Source: Albula goreensis (Eukaryota; Chordata; Actinopteri; Albuliformes; Albulidae). Taken from it: a DNA stretch of 64,000 nt. Of the stretch, positions 22,827 through 36,392 are shown piece after piece (the stretch's first letter is position 1; each line of letters begins with the position of its first letter). The stretch spans positions 2,218,646-2,282,645 of the forward strand of contig CM040743.1 in NCBI GenBank assembly GCA_022829145.1, read 5' to 3'. The position numbers were made by a program, and so were the translations under genes. Under the pieces are notes generated by a model. That model saw nothing but the letters and a program-made list of their open reading frames with translations, was not told where the DNA came from and ran no database searches.

Positions 22827-25160
22827 GTCACACACTCACACACACACACTCTCACATTCTCAAATAAGCAAACAACTACACAAACACACACAGACACAAA
22901 GACACGCGCATGCATTCTCACATGATCACACAACCAAAACAAGCATGTACACACACAAAAACACTCTCAAATGAGCGAACAACCACACACACACACATAC
23001 CACACTTATGCATGCATGCGTGCCCACACACATTCTCTCACACATTCACACACAGACACACACAGTGTGTTTAGCACTTTCTGCTCATTCAGGAATAAGC
23101 CGGTGTGATGTGAGAATGTCGATGCTCCTCCTCGCTTTTGCCTTTGGCGTTGCGGTGTTGCTGCATTGCGGTGTTTGTGTTTCCACTCCTGCCTTTCGCC
23201 CCTGGTGGGAAGCCTCGGCATCTCCAGAGAGGGAACGGTTCTAACTGCAGCAGCGGTCTCCAGACCAGGGGGCCGCGAGAGCTCAGCAATTAGCACGAAC
23301 GTCTGAGGGCGGATCGCGGATGTCCGTCTCCTCTCTGCCGTTTGAATCGCCGCCTCTCCCCTTGACCCGCCTTCCTTCGCTGAGTTGTCGTGATTGGTCA
23401 GATTGCATTGGTTACATGGGGAAAGTAGGCGGGCCTACCACTGTGAGCTGCGCCACTGTCTCCAGGCTTATAGCAGAGAGAGAGAGAGTGAGGGCGAGCG
23501 GGAGCACCTGGGTGTGAGAGCCGCAGAGCACGCAGGTTTAGGTGGTTGAAAGACAGGGCGCGCCAGAAGACCTAAAACCATCACAAAAGGGTGCCAGCAG
23601 GGACAGGTGATCTTTGGTAACAGCAACACCCCAGGAAAGTGTCTGCCTGTCTGTCTGGATGTTCTACTTCTCGCCTTAATTTCGCCAGGTAGGTTAACTG
23701 AGAAGCGAGTTCTCTGTAGCACTAATGACCTATGGAATCAGTCAGGGCTGGGATTGACAGCGATTGAGTGTCCAGGTGCTGACGGGACATGATTCAGCAG
23801 CCAGGTGTAGTGAGCCAGTTTCCGTGGGAACCTGACCAGGACGGCAGAGTTAGCACCCCTACTGTTCCAGAAAGTGCCAGTTTGTCAGTTTAACCTTTTT
23901 TTTAATCATCTCATCAAAAGGACAGTTCTTCTCCAGAGCTTCGGTTTCATGGTGGCAGAATTGAGCATCATGGCAGAGTTAATTTTGTAGCAGCACTCAA
24001 GTTGTGTGAAAATTGAGATTCATGCCACATAGTTTTGAAATGAGCAGTATGGTTTGACTTTGAAGCCATTAAAACAGAGGTCCAGTAAGTTTTTTTTTTT
24101 TTTTGAAGGACAGACATGCCGGTTCTCGTTTCGTAGCATTTCGTAATTTTGAGATTTGAGCTGCATATTCTGAACGCGCAACAGTGTGTCTCCTTATATG
24201 GACAACGTCATGACTGACGTCCACCATCAGTGGTATAAATTCACTTCTGGCCTGCGTTTTACTGAAGCGGATGTAGGCATGCAAACGTACCTGCGTGAGA
24301 TAAACATCCAGCACAACCACAATGCAAACACATTAGAGATGAGTCACTGTGAGCTCTGAAACTGATGTCACATGAGTGTTTATTGGATAATACCCTTCCA
24401 TTTAACACAACTGTTTCTTTTGCCAAAATCCCACCAAGTTTGGTTGACCAGTCAGTCTGAGTGTGTCTGTTTTTTTTTTTTTTTTTGTTTGTTTTTGTTT
24501 TGGTGTACTTAAAGGTGTGTTTAAAAAAAAAAAAAAAAAAGCAGAAGTGCTTTGTTGCAAAATGTGTTCATTTCCCTTTGGTGGCGTTGGCATGTAATTA
24601 AGAAGCCAGCTCTGGCGTCAGAGTTCTCCTGAAACTTAAAAAGCAGAAATAAGTTTCCCTTTGTCATGTTTTTTAATTTTGGACGCAAAATCCCCAGTGT
24701 CTTACCTGTTCCTTCCTGACATGAAAACCAAACATGTTGCCATAGCATTGCCATGGCGTTGCCATGATGTTGGCACAGTTCCATTTCAAGATGAGGCCAC
24801 GTAACGTAAATACCTCACCGCCCAAGGGAAGAGAATATTTTTGTTCTGGGGAATATTTTGTGCACCACACATCGCTGTAACCTGGTGGGAACTTCCCCGC
24901 TCACCGATGCTGTGGGTTTGCTGGCAGAAACGTTGGCGTCAGGTTGCAGGAACGCTGCGGGAGCGCCGCCGTGTCAGCTGGATAGGCGCTGTGTCCTCAG
25001 ACGGCGTCTGTCGTGTGCCTGATTAAGGCCGATCAGGCTAATCCTGTCCATCTGCGTCTTTCACTTCTGCACTGAGCAGCTGCCTCACACCGTATGAGCA
25101 GCACAGAGATTTACCACATCAAACGCACAACTGTACATACAACAACAACAATTATTATTA

Positions 25161-25192
<32 letters not shown>

Positions 25193-25985
25193 GTTATTAT
25201 TATATTACGATTAGTAGTAGTAGTAGCAATAGTGTTGTTATTATCTACAAATATTTAAGAAAATGTAGAATTTCTGCAAGCACAGGAACGCAGTCTATGC
25301 TGAATTGTAATGTATTGGATTGAAAAGTGAAGTATACTGTACTTTTATAAATATGGAGGGACCTGCTGTTTTCACTTTGTTATAGAAATCCTGAATTTCT
25401 GGCACTCATTTTCAAGCAGGGAATATGTATGTTTTCATATGCTATATTCATATGTGGTTTCATTATCACAGCACTGAAATATGAAGGCATAATGGTATAT
25501 CTGTGTGCATTCTTTAATTTGCCATTTTTGCATATTTGTCTTTTTTTCTCAAATAGTAAAAGGTTACGTTTTAAACATAGTTTGCCCACCATAAGAAGCA
25601 AGATTGATTAATTTATTGATTGATGGACTGATTAGTCGATTGATTGGTTTATGTGGCCAGCTCCTGTGGTGTCATCACATACCAGTGTCCTGGTACCCTC
25701 TTCTCTGACTGACACTGCATTGTTGCTGTGTGCCGACGAGTTGCCAGGGTGACGGCGTGTGCTGGTCTCTGTTGCAGCTAAAGACGTCCTTGGGCAAAGG
25801 CAGGGCCTTCATTCGCTACTCACTCGTTCACCAGCGGCTGGCCGACACCCTCCAGCAATGCCTTATGAACCAGAGAGTAACCAGGTAAGCACGCACGCAC
25901 GCACGCACACACAAACACATACAAACACAATGACCTGACGCGCAGACCCTCCAGCAGTGCCTTATGAACCAGAGAGTAACCAGGT

Positions 25986-26019
<34 letters not shown>

Positions 26020-28547
26020 CTAATACTGTAATGACGCCTTATCTCCCTCTGCTCTTCTTCCTCTCTCACTGCGGTCCTCTCCTTCCTCTGCAGTGACTGG
26101 TACTACGCGCGCAGTCCCTTTCTCAAGCCCCACCTGAACGTGACATCGTGAACCACCTGTACGAGCTCAACGAGATCCAGTTCGACGTAGCATCCAGGGG
26201 TCACGACCTCGACTCTGCCTGGCCCACGTTTGCGAGGTAGCGCTTCGGCGTCTCTGTCCCATTTCCAAAACAGACCCTGGAACCCGTAGGGCCCCCACCA
26301 GTGCAGCCTTGGTCAGTTTCCCTTTCCATGTGCTGATTTCGGCCTTGGAAGAAAGATGTGTTTATGTCTGTCTGTGATTGAAGTGAACCAGAAAAGTCAC
26401 ACTAAAGACCGGGGTTTCCACTTTTACAGAAATGCTGAGTCAGGGATAGGGGGCATTTTATTCCTTATTTTCTTTTTAATCTTTGACACGGCCGATTGGT
26501 CGCTGCCCTCCTCCAGATGGCAGGAGGAGATGAGTGAAACTGGCCACTTCCCCATCATTTTTCAGGCCTTTTTCCCCCGTTGTTTCTGTGGGATTGTTTC
26601 TTTGTGTGTGTGTGTGTGTGTCACTCATGTGACCCCCTTGCTGACTGCCCTCCACTGGCTGCCCCGCATCAAATTTAAAACTTTGGTGCTGTTTCAGCTC
26701 CAGCTGGGACCCTGTCTCCGCTCTGCCACCTTGGTGTGTGTCCTGCACTTCCAGGTCACGTGCTGTCTGTCCTGGCCCCGTGGTGGAATGATCTTCCGTG
26801 GTGGTCAGAACAGCAGAGACATGTGTGAAGACTCACCTCTTCAGACTGCATGCTCTTTGTAATGTGTTTATTCCTATTTGCACTTATCTGTGATTGTTTT
26901 TGCTCTTAATTTGTGATTGTTTTTAACTAGGCTGTTTAGCTAGTTTGTAGTCTCTAGGAGTCCTGAGATCACCTTGGCACTTGGGACTTTACCCCACTCT
27001 AGGTTTATATTCGCACTTTTGTACTGTTCTTATGCACTTTGCCTTGTATGCTCTGGATAAGAGCGAACAAATGACTGTAATGTAGAGAACTCAGTTGTCC
27101 AGGAAGCAGCCGTAAGAATTTCCATGCCGATGACTGAGTACGGTGCTGTAATGGACTGTATATGATCCATTTTGGGCTGGAAACCTGGCGTTTTCGTGTG
27201 AACGACGGTGTGTGTGGGTGTGAATACTGGACCTCGGCCTCATTGTGGAGCCTCTTCTCTTAAGTGGTGTTGCTTTGCCGTACCTTACAGTTTAATGAGT
27301 CGATAAAACTGTCACCAGCTCTTCAACTTTAAACTTATGCTTTACATTTTACTGTGAATCAAAATATTGCTTGATTGTGGGCGTGTCTTTGCAGGAGGAG
27401 TCTGGGTTTGGCCGGTTCTCCGGCGCCATCATGGAGACCGCCCAGCCGAAGCTCCAGCATCAGCAGTCTGATTGGCCCCTTCTCCCCGGTGAGTCTCCGC
27501 CTTGTTGCCCTGGACAACCTGTTGCCGAGGACCTGATGCCGTGGTGATTTTAGGCTGAGAGATCACTAAAGAATCCCACTGGGAATGGAACCATGTTTTG
27601 TGGTTCATGAAAGGGAGATGAAAGATCGATGCTTTAATACAAATGAGAATAAGGGGTTTGTAGTGCTGCTTTTGAGCCTTATGCAGTTCTCAGCATTATC
27701 TGGGAAAGAACAGTTCTTTTATTTGAGACATGCGTACGGAGTGGCAGTCTTTGGCCTGAAGCTTTCAGGTGGATTATATCGTATAAGCTGTGAAAATAAT
27801 TCCCAAACATTAGGTGAGTGCTGTTGCATTGTGGGGGATGTCCAGCCTCATCATGTCCCACCAGCACTTCAGGGACGTGGGGGTGTGTGTCTGCAGTCTG
27901 CCTGCCCCAGCTGCGCAAAACTGCGCAGATCTGCAGACAGGACTTGCAGAGCGGGTAGAATTGTCTATCTGTGTTTGTACTCACTCTCCTTTGTAAAAAT
28001 GGCAGAGTACAGTGAGAATACGGACACACCTAGATCAGGGTGATTTAACTCCCATAGTGTCTGCAGTTATTTGTTTCGGTCACACTCTACACCTCATTGT
28101 TACTCATTAGCTCCCCCTGTTGGACCAAGGAGAGACTTCAGTCAGTGAAATGGGTATAGTGTGAAATCAGTGGAGTCAGTAATGGCAGGTCTGTCTTGCC
28201 CTTAGAAGGGAACGTTAGGCCAGCTTTAGTTTCTGTTTCACTTCCATTATGCCTGAACTTCCTCTGGAAGAGGAATTGCAGTTTACCATTTCTCAAAACG
28301 GACTCTTTTCTCAGAAACTGTAGTATGAGGGCCTTAACTCTTCGCAGAGTTTAGGGTCATTTCTGTTTAAAATCTTTTTCAGTTCAGGAAATGAAGTCAC
28401 AGTGGAACATTACAGTCAATTTTTAGCAGCGATAAGCAGGTTTTTGGCTCGTTCTGCTGGTTGGTTGGTCAGTCGGCCCACAAAATTTTCCCCACCCTTT
28501 GGCGGCCACAGTTTCCGGCCTAGGAGGCTGAATTCTGCCATGGAGGT

Positions 28548-28584
<37 letters not shown>

Positions 28585-29392
28585 TTGTGCACGTATCTGT
28601 GTGTGTGTGTGTGTGTGTGTGTGAAGGTATGTGTTTCTGTTCATGCCAATTGGCTAAAAGGGGGCCTGGCTGCAGCTATTGCGAATCCATGCTCGTTTCT
28701 TCATTCATTGATTCACAGTTATTTTCCTGTAGTGGCTGAAATGGAATAAAATGAAGTTCTTCGGCAGTTCTGTTATTAAATCTGTGGGCATGATTTTCAC
28801 CTTTACCTTGTTAGGAGACAGTTCTGGTGAGAGGCACAGTGTGTATTAGAGTAACAAAGGGATGCTGCCGCATCCGCCCAGAGCCAAATGGCACCTCTTG
28901 TTAACGACCAGCTACCTGCCTATTGGGGAACACGGGCTTCGCCGTTACCATATATGGGCCTCAATTCCTGGGGTTACCTGGTCAGCACATGCAAATGTAT
29001 CTCCTGTGAAAAATATTAACCTTACATTGTGCTCCTTCAGCATTTTGCTCTGAGCTTGTGTCCCCGCAGCCGGCTGTGTAATTACACCTGCCTGCCTGCC
29101 TTCAGCCACCAACGACAGATCCGTCTCTTCATCTACACGGCTGTTTTTACTCATTTTTAGGGTCTGGTTATTTACCAACATTCTGAAGGCATTATTACTC
29201 AGCATAGGGAGATATAACACAGCAAATTATTGCAGAAAAATGCACTGATACGCACGTGCGAATTTGTGTGAGTGTGTGTGAGTGTTATCGTACAAATATA
29301 TGTAAGTATTCGGCAGGTTTTGGGTCATGCTGGCATGGCGAGAGCACATGATTTTTCTGCATACCATAACCATAAATGACAATATCTGTTTT

Positions 29393-29455
<63 letters not shown>

Positions 29456-32400
29456 CCGCAGGCCCCTGAGTTCCTCTCCAGCCCAGACTGTAGTCTCCTG
29501 GGCGACCTAAACGAGACGGCAAGCTGCAGCGCTGCTGACGACCTGCGCACAGAGCTTGACCAATCAGAGCTCAGGAAACAGGAGCTGCAGGCTGCACTCG
29601 ACCAATCGGAGTTGAGGCGGCAGGAGCTGCAGACAGAGCTTACCCGATCGGCACTGAAACAGGAAGAGCTGCAGACAGAGCTTAACCGATCGGCACTGAA
29701 ACAGGAAGAGCTGCAGACAGAGCTTAACCGATCGGCACTGAAACAGGAAGAGCTGCAGACAGAGCTTAACCGATCGGCACTGAAACAGGAAGAGCTGCAG
29801 ACAGAGCTTGACCAATCAGTAGTGAGGCAGCGGGAGCTGGAGGAGAGGATCGAGCACCTGCAGTCAGGGGCGGCGGAGGTGGGGACTGAGCGGACGGAGC
29901 TGGAGGCGCGACTGACACGGGCGGAGCGGGAGAACCAGGAGCTGCTGTCCCGGCTGGACACGACGCTGGGCGGAGGGGGCCGTCTGGAGGACCCGGCGGG
30001 AACCGTCCACGGCCTGCTGGAACGCCTGAGCGAAGCAGAGCGTGGGAGAGAGGAGGGCGGGGCCAGGGAGGAGCAGCTAGGGGAGGAGCTTAGGCGGGCG
30101 GAGGGCGCGCTGCAGGAGAGCAAGGGGAGGCTGGCGGGGAGGGAGGAGGAGGCCGGCGAGCTGCGGAAGCAGCTGGAGGAGCTGTGTGCCTCCATGGAGG
30201 AGCAGGCGCGTGAGCACGGCCGCCTGAGGGCGGCGCTTGAGGGCCGTGTGAGAGAGCTCTCTGACAAGCTTAAGGCACGGGAGGGAGAGATGGGGGAGGA
30301 GCTGGAGGAGAGGGAGGGGCTAAATGGTGAGGTGGGGCCACCTGTGGAGGAAAGGATACAGGCAAAGTTACACGGAGGGGTGGAGTTACAGAGAGAGGTG
30401 GAGCTAAAGGAGAAGGGAGGGGCACAGAGGAAGGTGAGGCTACAGATGGAGGCGGGGCTAAATGGGAAGGTGGAGTCACAGCAGATGGAGGCGGGGCTAA
30501 ATGGGAAGGTGGAGTCACAGCAGAAGGAGGCGGTGCTACAGAAGGAGAACGCTGCGCTAAAGGCGGAGCTAGAGGCCACCACCTCTCGGATCCTGGAACT
30601 GGAGAAGGTGAAGGCGGGGCTTGAGCAGAGGGCAGAGCCAGCGGCGTCAGGGAAGAAGGAAGAGGCGGAGTCTCGGCCATCCCTGATGGAGGCACAGTTG
30701 GAGCTGACGGTGCGAGAGGTGTCGCGGCTCCAGGAGGAGGTGGTGGATCTGCGCAGCCGGCTGCGGGGGGCGGTGGAGGCGGAGGGCAAGGCCGGGGCGA
30801 GGCTGGAGGTGGCAGAGGCCCAGCGGGACGAGCTGCGGGGGCTGGCCCAGCAGCTGCAGGCCCAGCTGGAGCAGCTCAACCGCGGCCATGTGGAGGAGCT
30901 GCAGCGCTGCAGGCTGGAGGAGGAGGCCCGGAGGGAGGAGCTGGAGCGGGAGGCAGCACAGGAGCTCGCCAAGATCAAGGTAACCGCAGACGCACAGGTA
31001 ACACCCACACACAGGTATACCTCAAAGACCTTGATCAAAAACAGTATTATGTAATATAATGGTAATGTAATGTTAATATAACTTTAATATAATGATTTAA
31101 TGGTAATGTTAATGTAATCATAGAGTAACATTAATGTAACATTAATGTAATGCTATTGTAACTGTAATGCAATAGTAATTTAATGTTAATGTAATGTAAC
31201 ATTGATGTAATGGTATTGTAACTGCAATGTAATGTAACGTGAATGTAATGGTAATGTAACATTAATGTACTGTTAATGTAATGGTATTGTAACATTAATG
31301 TAATGTTAATGTAATGGTATTGTAACTGATGTAATGTTAATGTAACAGTCATGTAACATTAATGTAACATTAATGTAACGTTAATGTAATGTTAATGTAA
31401 TGGTATTGTAACTGATGTAATGGTAATATAATGTTAATGTAATGGTATTGTAACTGATGTAATGGTAATATAATGTTAATGTAATGGTATTGTAACTGAT
31501 GTAATGGTAATGTAACAGTCATGTAATGTTGCTGTAATGATTGGTTGGCTGATAAATGGCAGGAGCGGCAGGGCAAGCTGTCTCTGGAGGCGGCAGATTC
31601 GAGGGAGGGACTCCATCGCGCCAACATGGAGATGGCGGAGCTGGGCGTGGCGGTGTGCACCCTCACTTCCGAGCGGGAGGAGGCGCAGCGCGAGCGCGAT
31701 GTGGCGGAGGCCAGGCTGCGGGAGCTGGAGGAGGAGGCGCGCCGACAGGCGGAGGTGCTGGGGGCGGAGCTGCGACGGGCCGAGGAGAAGCTTCCGGAAG
31801 CGGTGCGGGAGCTGCAGGCCCGACTGGAGGCTGCTGAGGGACGGGCCAGCGAAGAGATCTCCGCCCTACGCTTCCAGATGAGCAGTGAGACCATGAGCCA
31901 CCAGAAGCAGCTGCAGGTGACATCCAACTCAACCAATCGCTGCACTGCATTTCAGAAAGCATGGGGCATGTCTCAGGCTGTAGTGGTGACATCATGGGGG
32001 TGTCCCTGAATGATGACATCATAAAATGGTGCTGCCATGTTTTATCACTACTTAATTGATCTGAACCATTAACTGTCTTTGGTTGTAAAGAAAAAAAGCC
32101 CCTGATTGGTTGAAACAAGACAGTGATTGACAGCTAAATGTGGCGTCTCCTCTCTGTAGAATCCTTGTTCTTTATTTTCTGCTAAAGCCCTCTCCATACA
32201 TTGGCTAAGATAGAGAGGGGGGGTTATTTTGGTAGGAAGTGGTTCCTGATTGGCTGTGGGAACATGCTGGACTGTAACCAGCGAGGCACTAATGAGCAGT
32301 GTTGTTTCCATGCCAACAGAGCCTGAGCGAAGAGCTGGTGACCGTGAGGGCGGAGCTGGGGGCGGAGCAAGAGAGGGCCTCACTCCTGGAGATCAAAGTG

Positions 32401-35400
32401 TGTGAGCTGGAGGTGCGGTACCTGCGACCTCGTACCTGTGCACTTAAACACCCTGACCTTTGAAACTTTGACACCTATAATTCTAATGAGAAATCCCATA
32501 CTTGTATATATATATGTGAATTTAGTTTTTTTTTATTATTATTATTATTATTTTTATGTTTAAATGCTGAAGTCTGCTGAGAGACATCAGTCACAGCTCC
32601 TGGAGGAGAAAAGCCTTCATATCGCACAGCGTGAGGAGGAGCTGAAGAGCCTAAGAGAGAGTTTAACCAGGTGAGATGTCAATCTTTCGCAGCGTTTACC
32701 TTCACTATACGCCTTATAGAGGTAATATAACCATGTGAGGTGTCCTTTTTATTGAGTATTTGACTCCAAAGCCTGGGAGAGAATTTAACTGGGTGAGAGG
32801 GGTGAGAGTTCACCCCTAAAGCCTGGGAGAGAATTTAACTGGGTGAGAGGGGTGAGAGTTCACCCCTCTCACCCCTAAAGCCTGGGAGAGAATTTAACTG
32901 GGTGAGAGGGGTGAGAGTTCACCCCTAAAGCCTGGGAGAGAATTTAACTGGGTGAGAGGGGTGAGTGTTCACGCCTAAAGCCTGGGAGACAGGGGTGTAA
33001 TTGTGTGTAAAATATTGGGGGACCAATCATAACGCAGGTGATCTAGGGTTCTTCCACTAGGATTTTTTTGCTCATTTTAAATGCGTTTCCTGCAATGTCC
33101 TGCACACACCCCTCTGGCATCATTGCTGAGCTCTCAGGAATGCAGTAAAGGTTATGTCTATCCTGAGAGATAATTTAACCAGATGAGAGGTTCTGCTTGG
33201 TGCAGTATTTGCCCCAAAGCCCAAGAGATAATTTAACCAGGTGAGAGGTCAGTTTATGCAGTGTTTCCCCTCATAGCACGAACTGTCTCTCCTCTGTCTT
33301 GATCCTCCCTCTATCTCTCCCTCTCTCTCTCAGGGCGGAGGAGGAGCTGGCAGGCTCCAGGAGCGTGTGTGTGGACCTGAGGCAGAGTCTCCGCCAGGCT
33401 GCCGCAGAGCAGCAAAGCAGTGACCTGAAGACGTCGGCAGAGATAGACGACCTGTACAGAACCAAGAAGAACCTGGAGGAGCGACTCATTCAACTCATCA
33501 AGTGCGCCTCTGTCCTTCTCTCCCATCCCTTCTTCCTCTGTCCTTCTCTCCCATCCCTTCCTCCACTGTCCTTCTCTTCCATCTCTGCATCCCTCCCCCC
33601 CTCCCTCTCCTCCTTCTCATCCTCTATCCATCTTCTCTATCCATTCTCCTCCTCTGTTCCACTTCTGTTTTCCCTTCCCTTATTTCTTCCATCTTCTCTC
33701 ATCCCCCTTCCTCCTGTACCCTCTCCTCTCTTCTCATCCTTTCTTTTTGCGTATATGTCTGTGCACATCTAAGCACATTTTTATATGTGAGCATACTCGT
33801 CTGCACATGTGTAAGTGTGCATATATGTGTGTTTCAGTGAATGTGTGTCTCTGTGCACGTGCGTGACGATGGTCTTGGCACCCCCTGCAGGGAGAAGGAC
33901 GTGCTGTGGCAGAAGTCGGATGCACTGGAGTTTGAGCAGAAGCTCCGGGCGGAGGAGGTCATGGAGCGGGAGGTGCAGCATTGCTCCGGCTGCCACAGCC
34001 AGTTCAGCTGGTGGCTGCGAAGGCATCAGTGTGGGTGAGTCTGCCAAGCCAAGCTGAGGAACAAACACCAGCCAGATTACACAGAACTCAACCCAAACCA
34101 ACCCAAACACAATATCAGAGCCAAGCTGAGAAACAAACACCAGCCAGATTACGCAGAACTCAACCCAAACCAACCCAAACACAATATCAGAGCCAAGCTG
34201 AGAAACAAACACCAGCCAGATTACACAGAACTCAACCCAAACCAACCCAAACACAATATCAGAGCCAAGCTGAGAAACAAACACCAGCCAGATTACACAG
34301 AACTCAACCCAAACCCAACCCAAACCAAACACAACATCAGAGCCAAGCTCAGAAACAAACACCAGCCAGATTACACAGAACTCAACCCAAACCCAAACCC
34401 AAACCCAAACACAACATCAGAGAAACGCTCAGAAACAAACACCAGCCAGATTACACAGAACTCAACCCAAACCCAAACCCAAACCCAAACACAACATCAG
34501 AGCCAAGCTCAGAAACAAACACCAGCCAGATTACACAGAACTCAACCCAAACCCAAACCCAAACCCAACCCAAACACAACATCAGAGCCAAGCTGAGAAA
34601 CAAACACCAGCCAGATTACACAGAACTCAACCCAAACCCAAACCCAACCCAACCCAAACCCAAACTCAGCTGCCACTCTCCATCTAATGCTCCCTCTCTC
34701 TTCCTCTGTTACTCCATCCCTCCCTCCCTCCCTCTCTCTGTCTGTCTCTCTCACGCACTCTCTGTGAGCGTATCGACAGACGCTCTGTGTAAGTGAGTGG
34801 CCATGCTGAGGATCTGTGGTCTCTCTCCTGTGTTTCCCCCCCAACCAGGCTCTGCGGACGCGCGTTCTGCTACTACTGCAGCAACAACGCGGTGACGACG
34901 CGGCAGGGCGGCCGGCGGGAACGCTGCTGCAGGGACTGCTACACTCAGCACAGCGCTGTGGCGGAGCGCCACCCGCAGGCCCAAACGCCCGACACGCCCA
35001 CAAGCCCCCCCCGCAGGCCCCCCCCCGCCACTGCAGGTCAGAGAGATAAACACCTGCAACGCACCTATGCACACAAACTGGATAAACACTCACACACACA
35101 CACCAAATGCTCACTCCTGGTACCATCCTCGCGCAATACACCAGAATGTTGCTTATTAAACCGGGCCTACAATAATGTGTAGGGCAGCCTGTACTGCCAT
35201 GTATAAAAGCACTTTGTAATGGTGCATACAATGCTAAGCCATTAAAATAATAATTACTGACAGATTCATATATTTATAGAACATGTTTTTTTTTCTGTAA
35301 TTGTTGTAATTAATGTAGCTGGGCTTGTAGCTCAGAGGTTACAGTGTAGTGTAATGGTTAGGGAGCTGGGCTTGTAGCTCAGAGGTTACAGTGTAGTGTA

Positions 35401-36352
35401 ATGGTTAGGGAGCTGGGCTTGTAGCTCAGAGGTTACAGTGTAGTATAATGATTAGGGAGCTGGGCTTGTAGCTCAGAGGTTACAGTGTAGTGTAATGGTT
35501 AGGGAGCTGGGCTTGTAGCTCAGAGGTTACAGTGTAGTGTAATGGTTAGGGAGCTGGGCTTGTAGCTCAGAGGTTACAGTGTAGTATAATGGTTAGCTCA
35601 GAGGTTAGTGTAGTATAATGGTTAGGGAGCTGGGCTTGTAGCTCAGAGGTTACAGTGTAGTGTAATGGTTAGGGAGCTGGGCTTGTAGCTCAGAGGTTAC
35701 AGTGTAGTGTAATGGTTGTTACAGGTAGTATAATGGTTAGGGAGCTGGGCTTGTAGCTCAGAGGTTACAGTGTAGTATAATGGTTAGGGAGCTGGGCTTG
35801 TAGCTCAGAGGTTACAGTGTAGTATAATGGTTAGGGAGCTGGGCTTGTAGCTCAGAGGTTACAGTGTAGTATAATGGTTAGGGAGCTGGGCTTGTAGCTC
35901 AGAGGTTACAGTGTAGTATAATGGTTAGGGAGCTGGGCTTGTAGCTCAGAGGTTACAGTGTAGTATAATGGTTAGGGAGCTGGGCTTGTAGCTCAGAGGT
36001 TACAGTGTAGTATAATGGTTAGGGAGCTGGGCTTGTAGCTCAGAGGGTTACAGAGTACAAATAAATAGTGTGTACAAATGGAAAGCTGTTTGAGTCACTC
36101 TCGAGAGGAGAATCCGTCCCATACCTAAATTTAAATGTCAAAGGTAAGACTCGATCTCTGTAGAAATCTGTCTTACAAGAGAGACACATAAGAGTTGTAA
36201 ACACACTGTGTTCCCTGTGCAGCTGGAGCAGACGATGGTGTGTTTGACATCATCACGGAAGACGAAGTGAACGGGATCTATGAGCGCGACCTGCCTGGGG
36301 CAGAGCTGGAGGCAGGACAGCAGGGAACCTTGGAGTTGTGAGTCCCCACAAT

Positions 36353-36392
<40 letters not shown>

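Larger units (their letters stand above)
21532..26236 (+). other. fyco1: fyco1 RUN-domain exons (coding exons 1-5)
   Basis: Residues about 1-181. The first exon encodes [18 protein letters not shown]. The RUN domain follows with [75 protein letters not shown] and, after the frame break, [15 protein letters not shown] and AWPTFA. RUN domains bind small GTPases; in FYCO1 Rab7 binding maps to a more C-terminal coiled-coil/FYVE region. Without the missing base the protein would stop after about 145 residues. Confidence 0.9.
29462..33501 (+). other. fyco1: fyco1 coiled-coil exons
   Basis: Residues about 213-955. The 1518-base exon 29462-30979 carries most of the coiled coil, rich in Glu, Leu, Arg and Gln, and begins with a 14-residue repeat block. 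Exon 31563-31916 contains the conserved [21 protein letters not shown]. Three short exons follow, ending in [20 protein letters not shown], which is highly conserved in FYCO1. Compared with human FYCO1 the region is shorter and more arginine- and glutamate-biased, with G/C-rich codons (GAG, CTG, GCG). Confidence 0.88.

Noticed and set aside
22594..22974. Thr/His-rich frames over CA repeats (also at 36280-36851, 57092-57817 and 28402-28749)
   Set aside because: Translations of (CA)n/(TG)n microsatellites; no coding support.
27585..28043. 152-codon frame in a fyco1 intron as a nested gene
   Set aside because: No domain, no splice sites and no conserved motif; composition like the rest of the intron.
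29227..31038. 603-codon Ser/Cys/Arg-rich frame on the minus strand
   Set aside because: Antisense shadow of the fyco1 coiled-coil exon; its length follows from the biased GAG/CTG/GCG codon use on the sense strand.
33981..34796. 272-codon frame of [21 protein letters not shown] repeats
   Set aside because: Lies in a fyco1 intron and is produced by the 72-bp tandem repeat, whose length is a multiple of three; not in the fyco1 frame.
35322..36048. Repeated GGGCTTGTAGCTCAG as possible tRNA genes
   Set aside because: Only the A-box part is present in each unit. There is no B-box, acceptor stem or anticodon arm within the 47-bp unit, so these are SINE-derived repeats, not tRNA genes.
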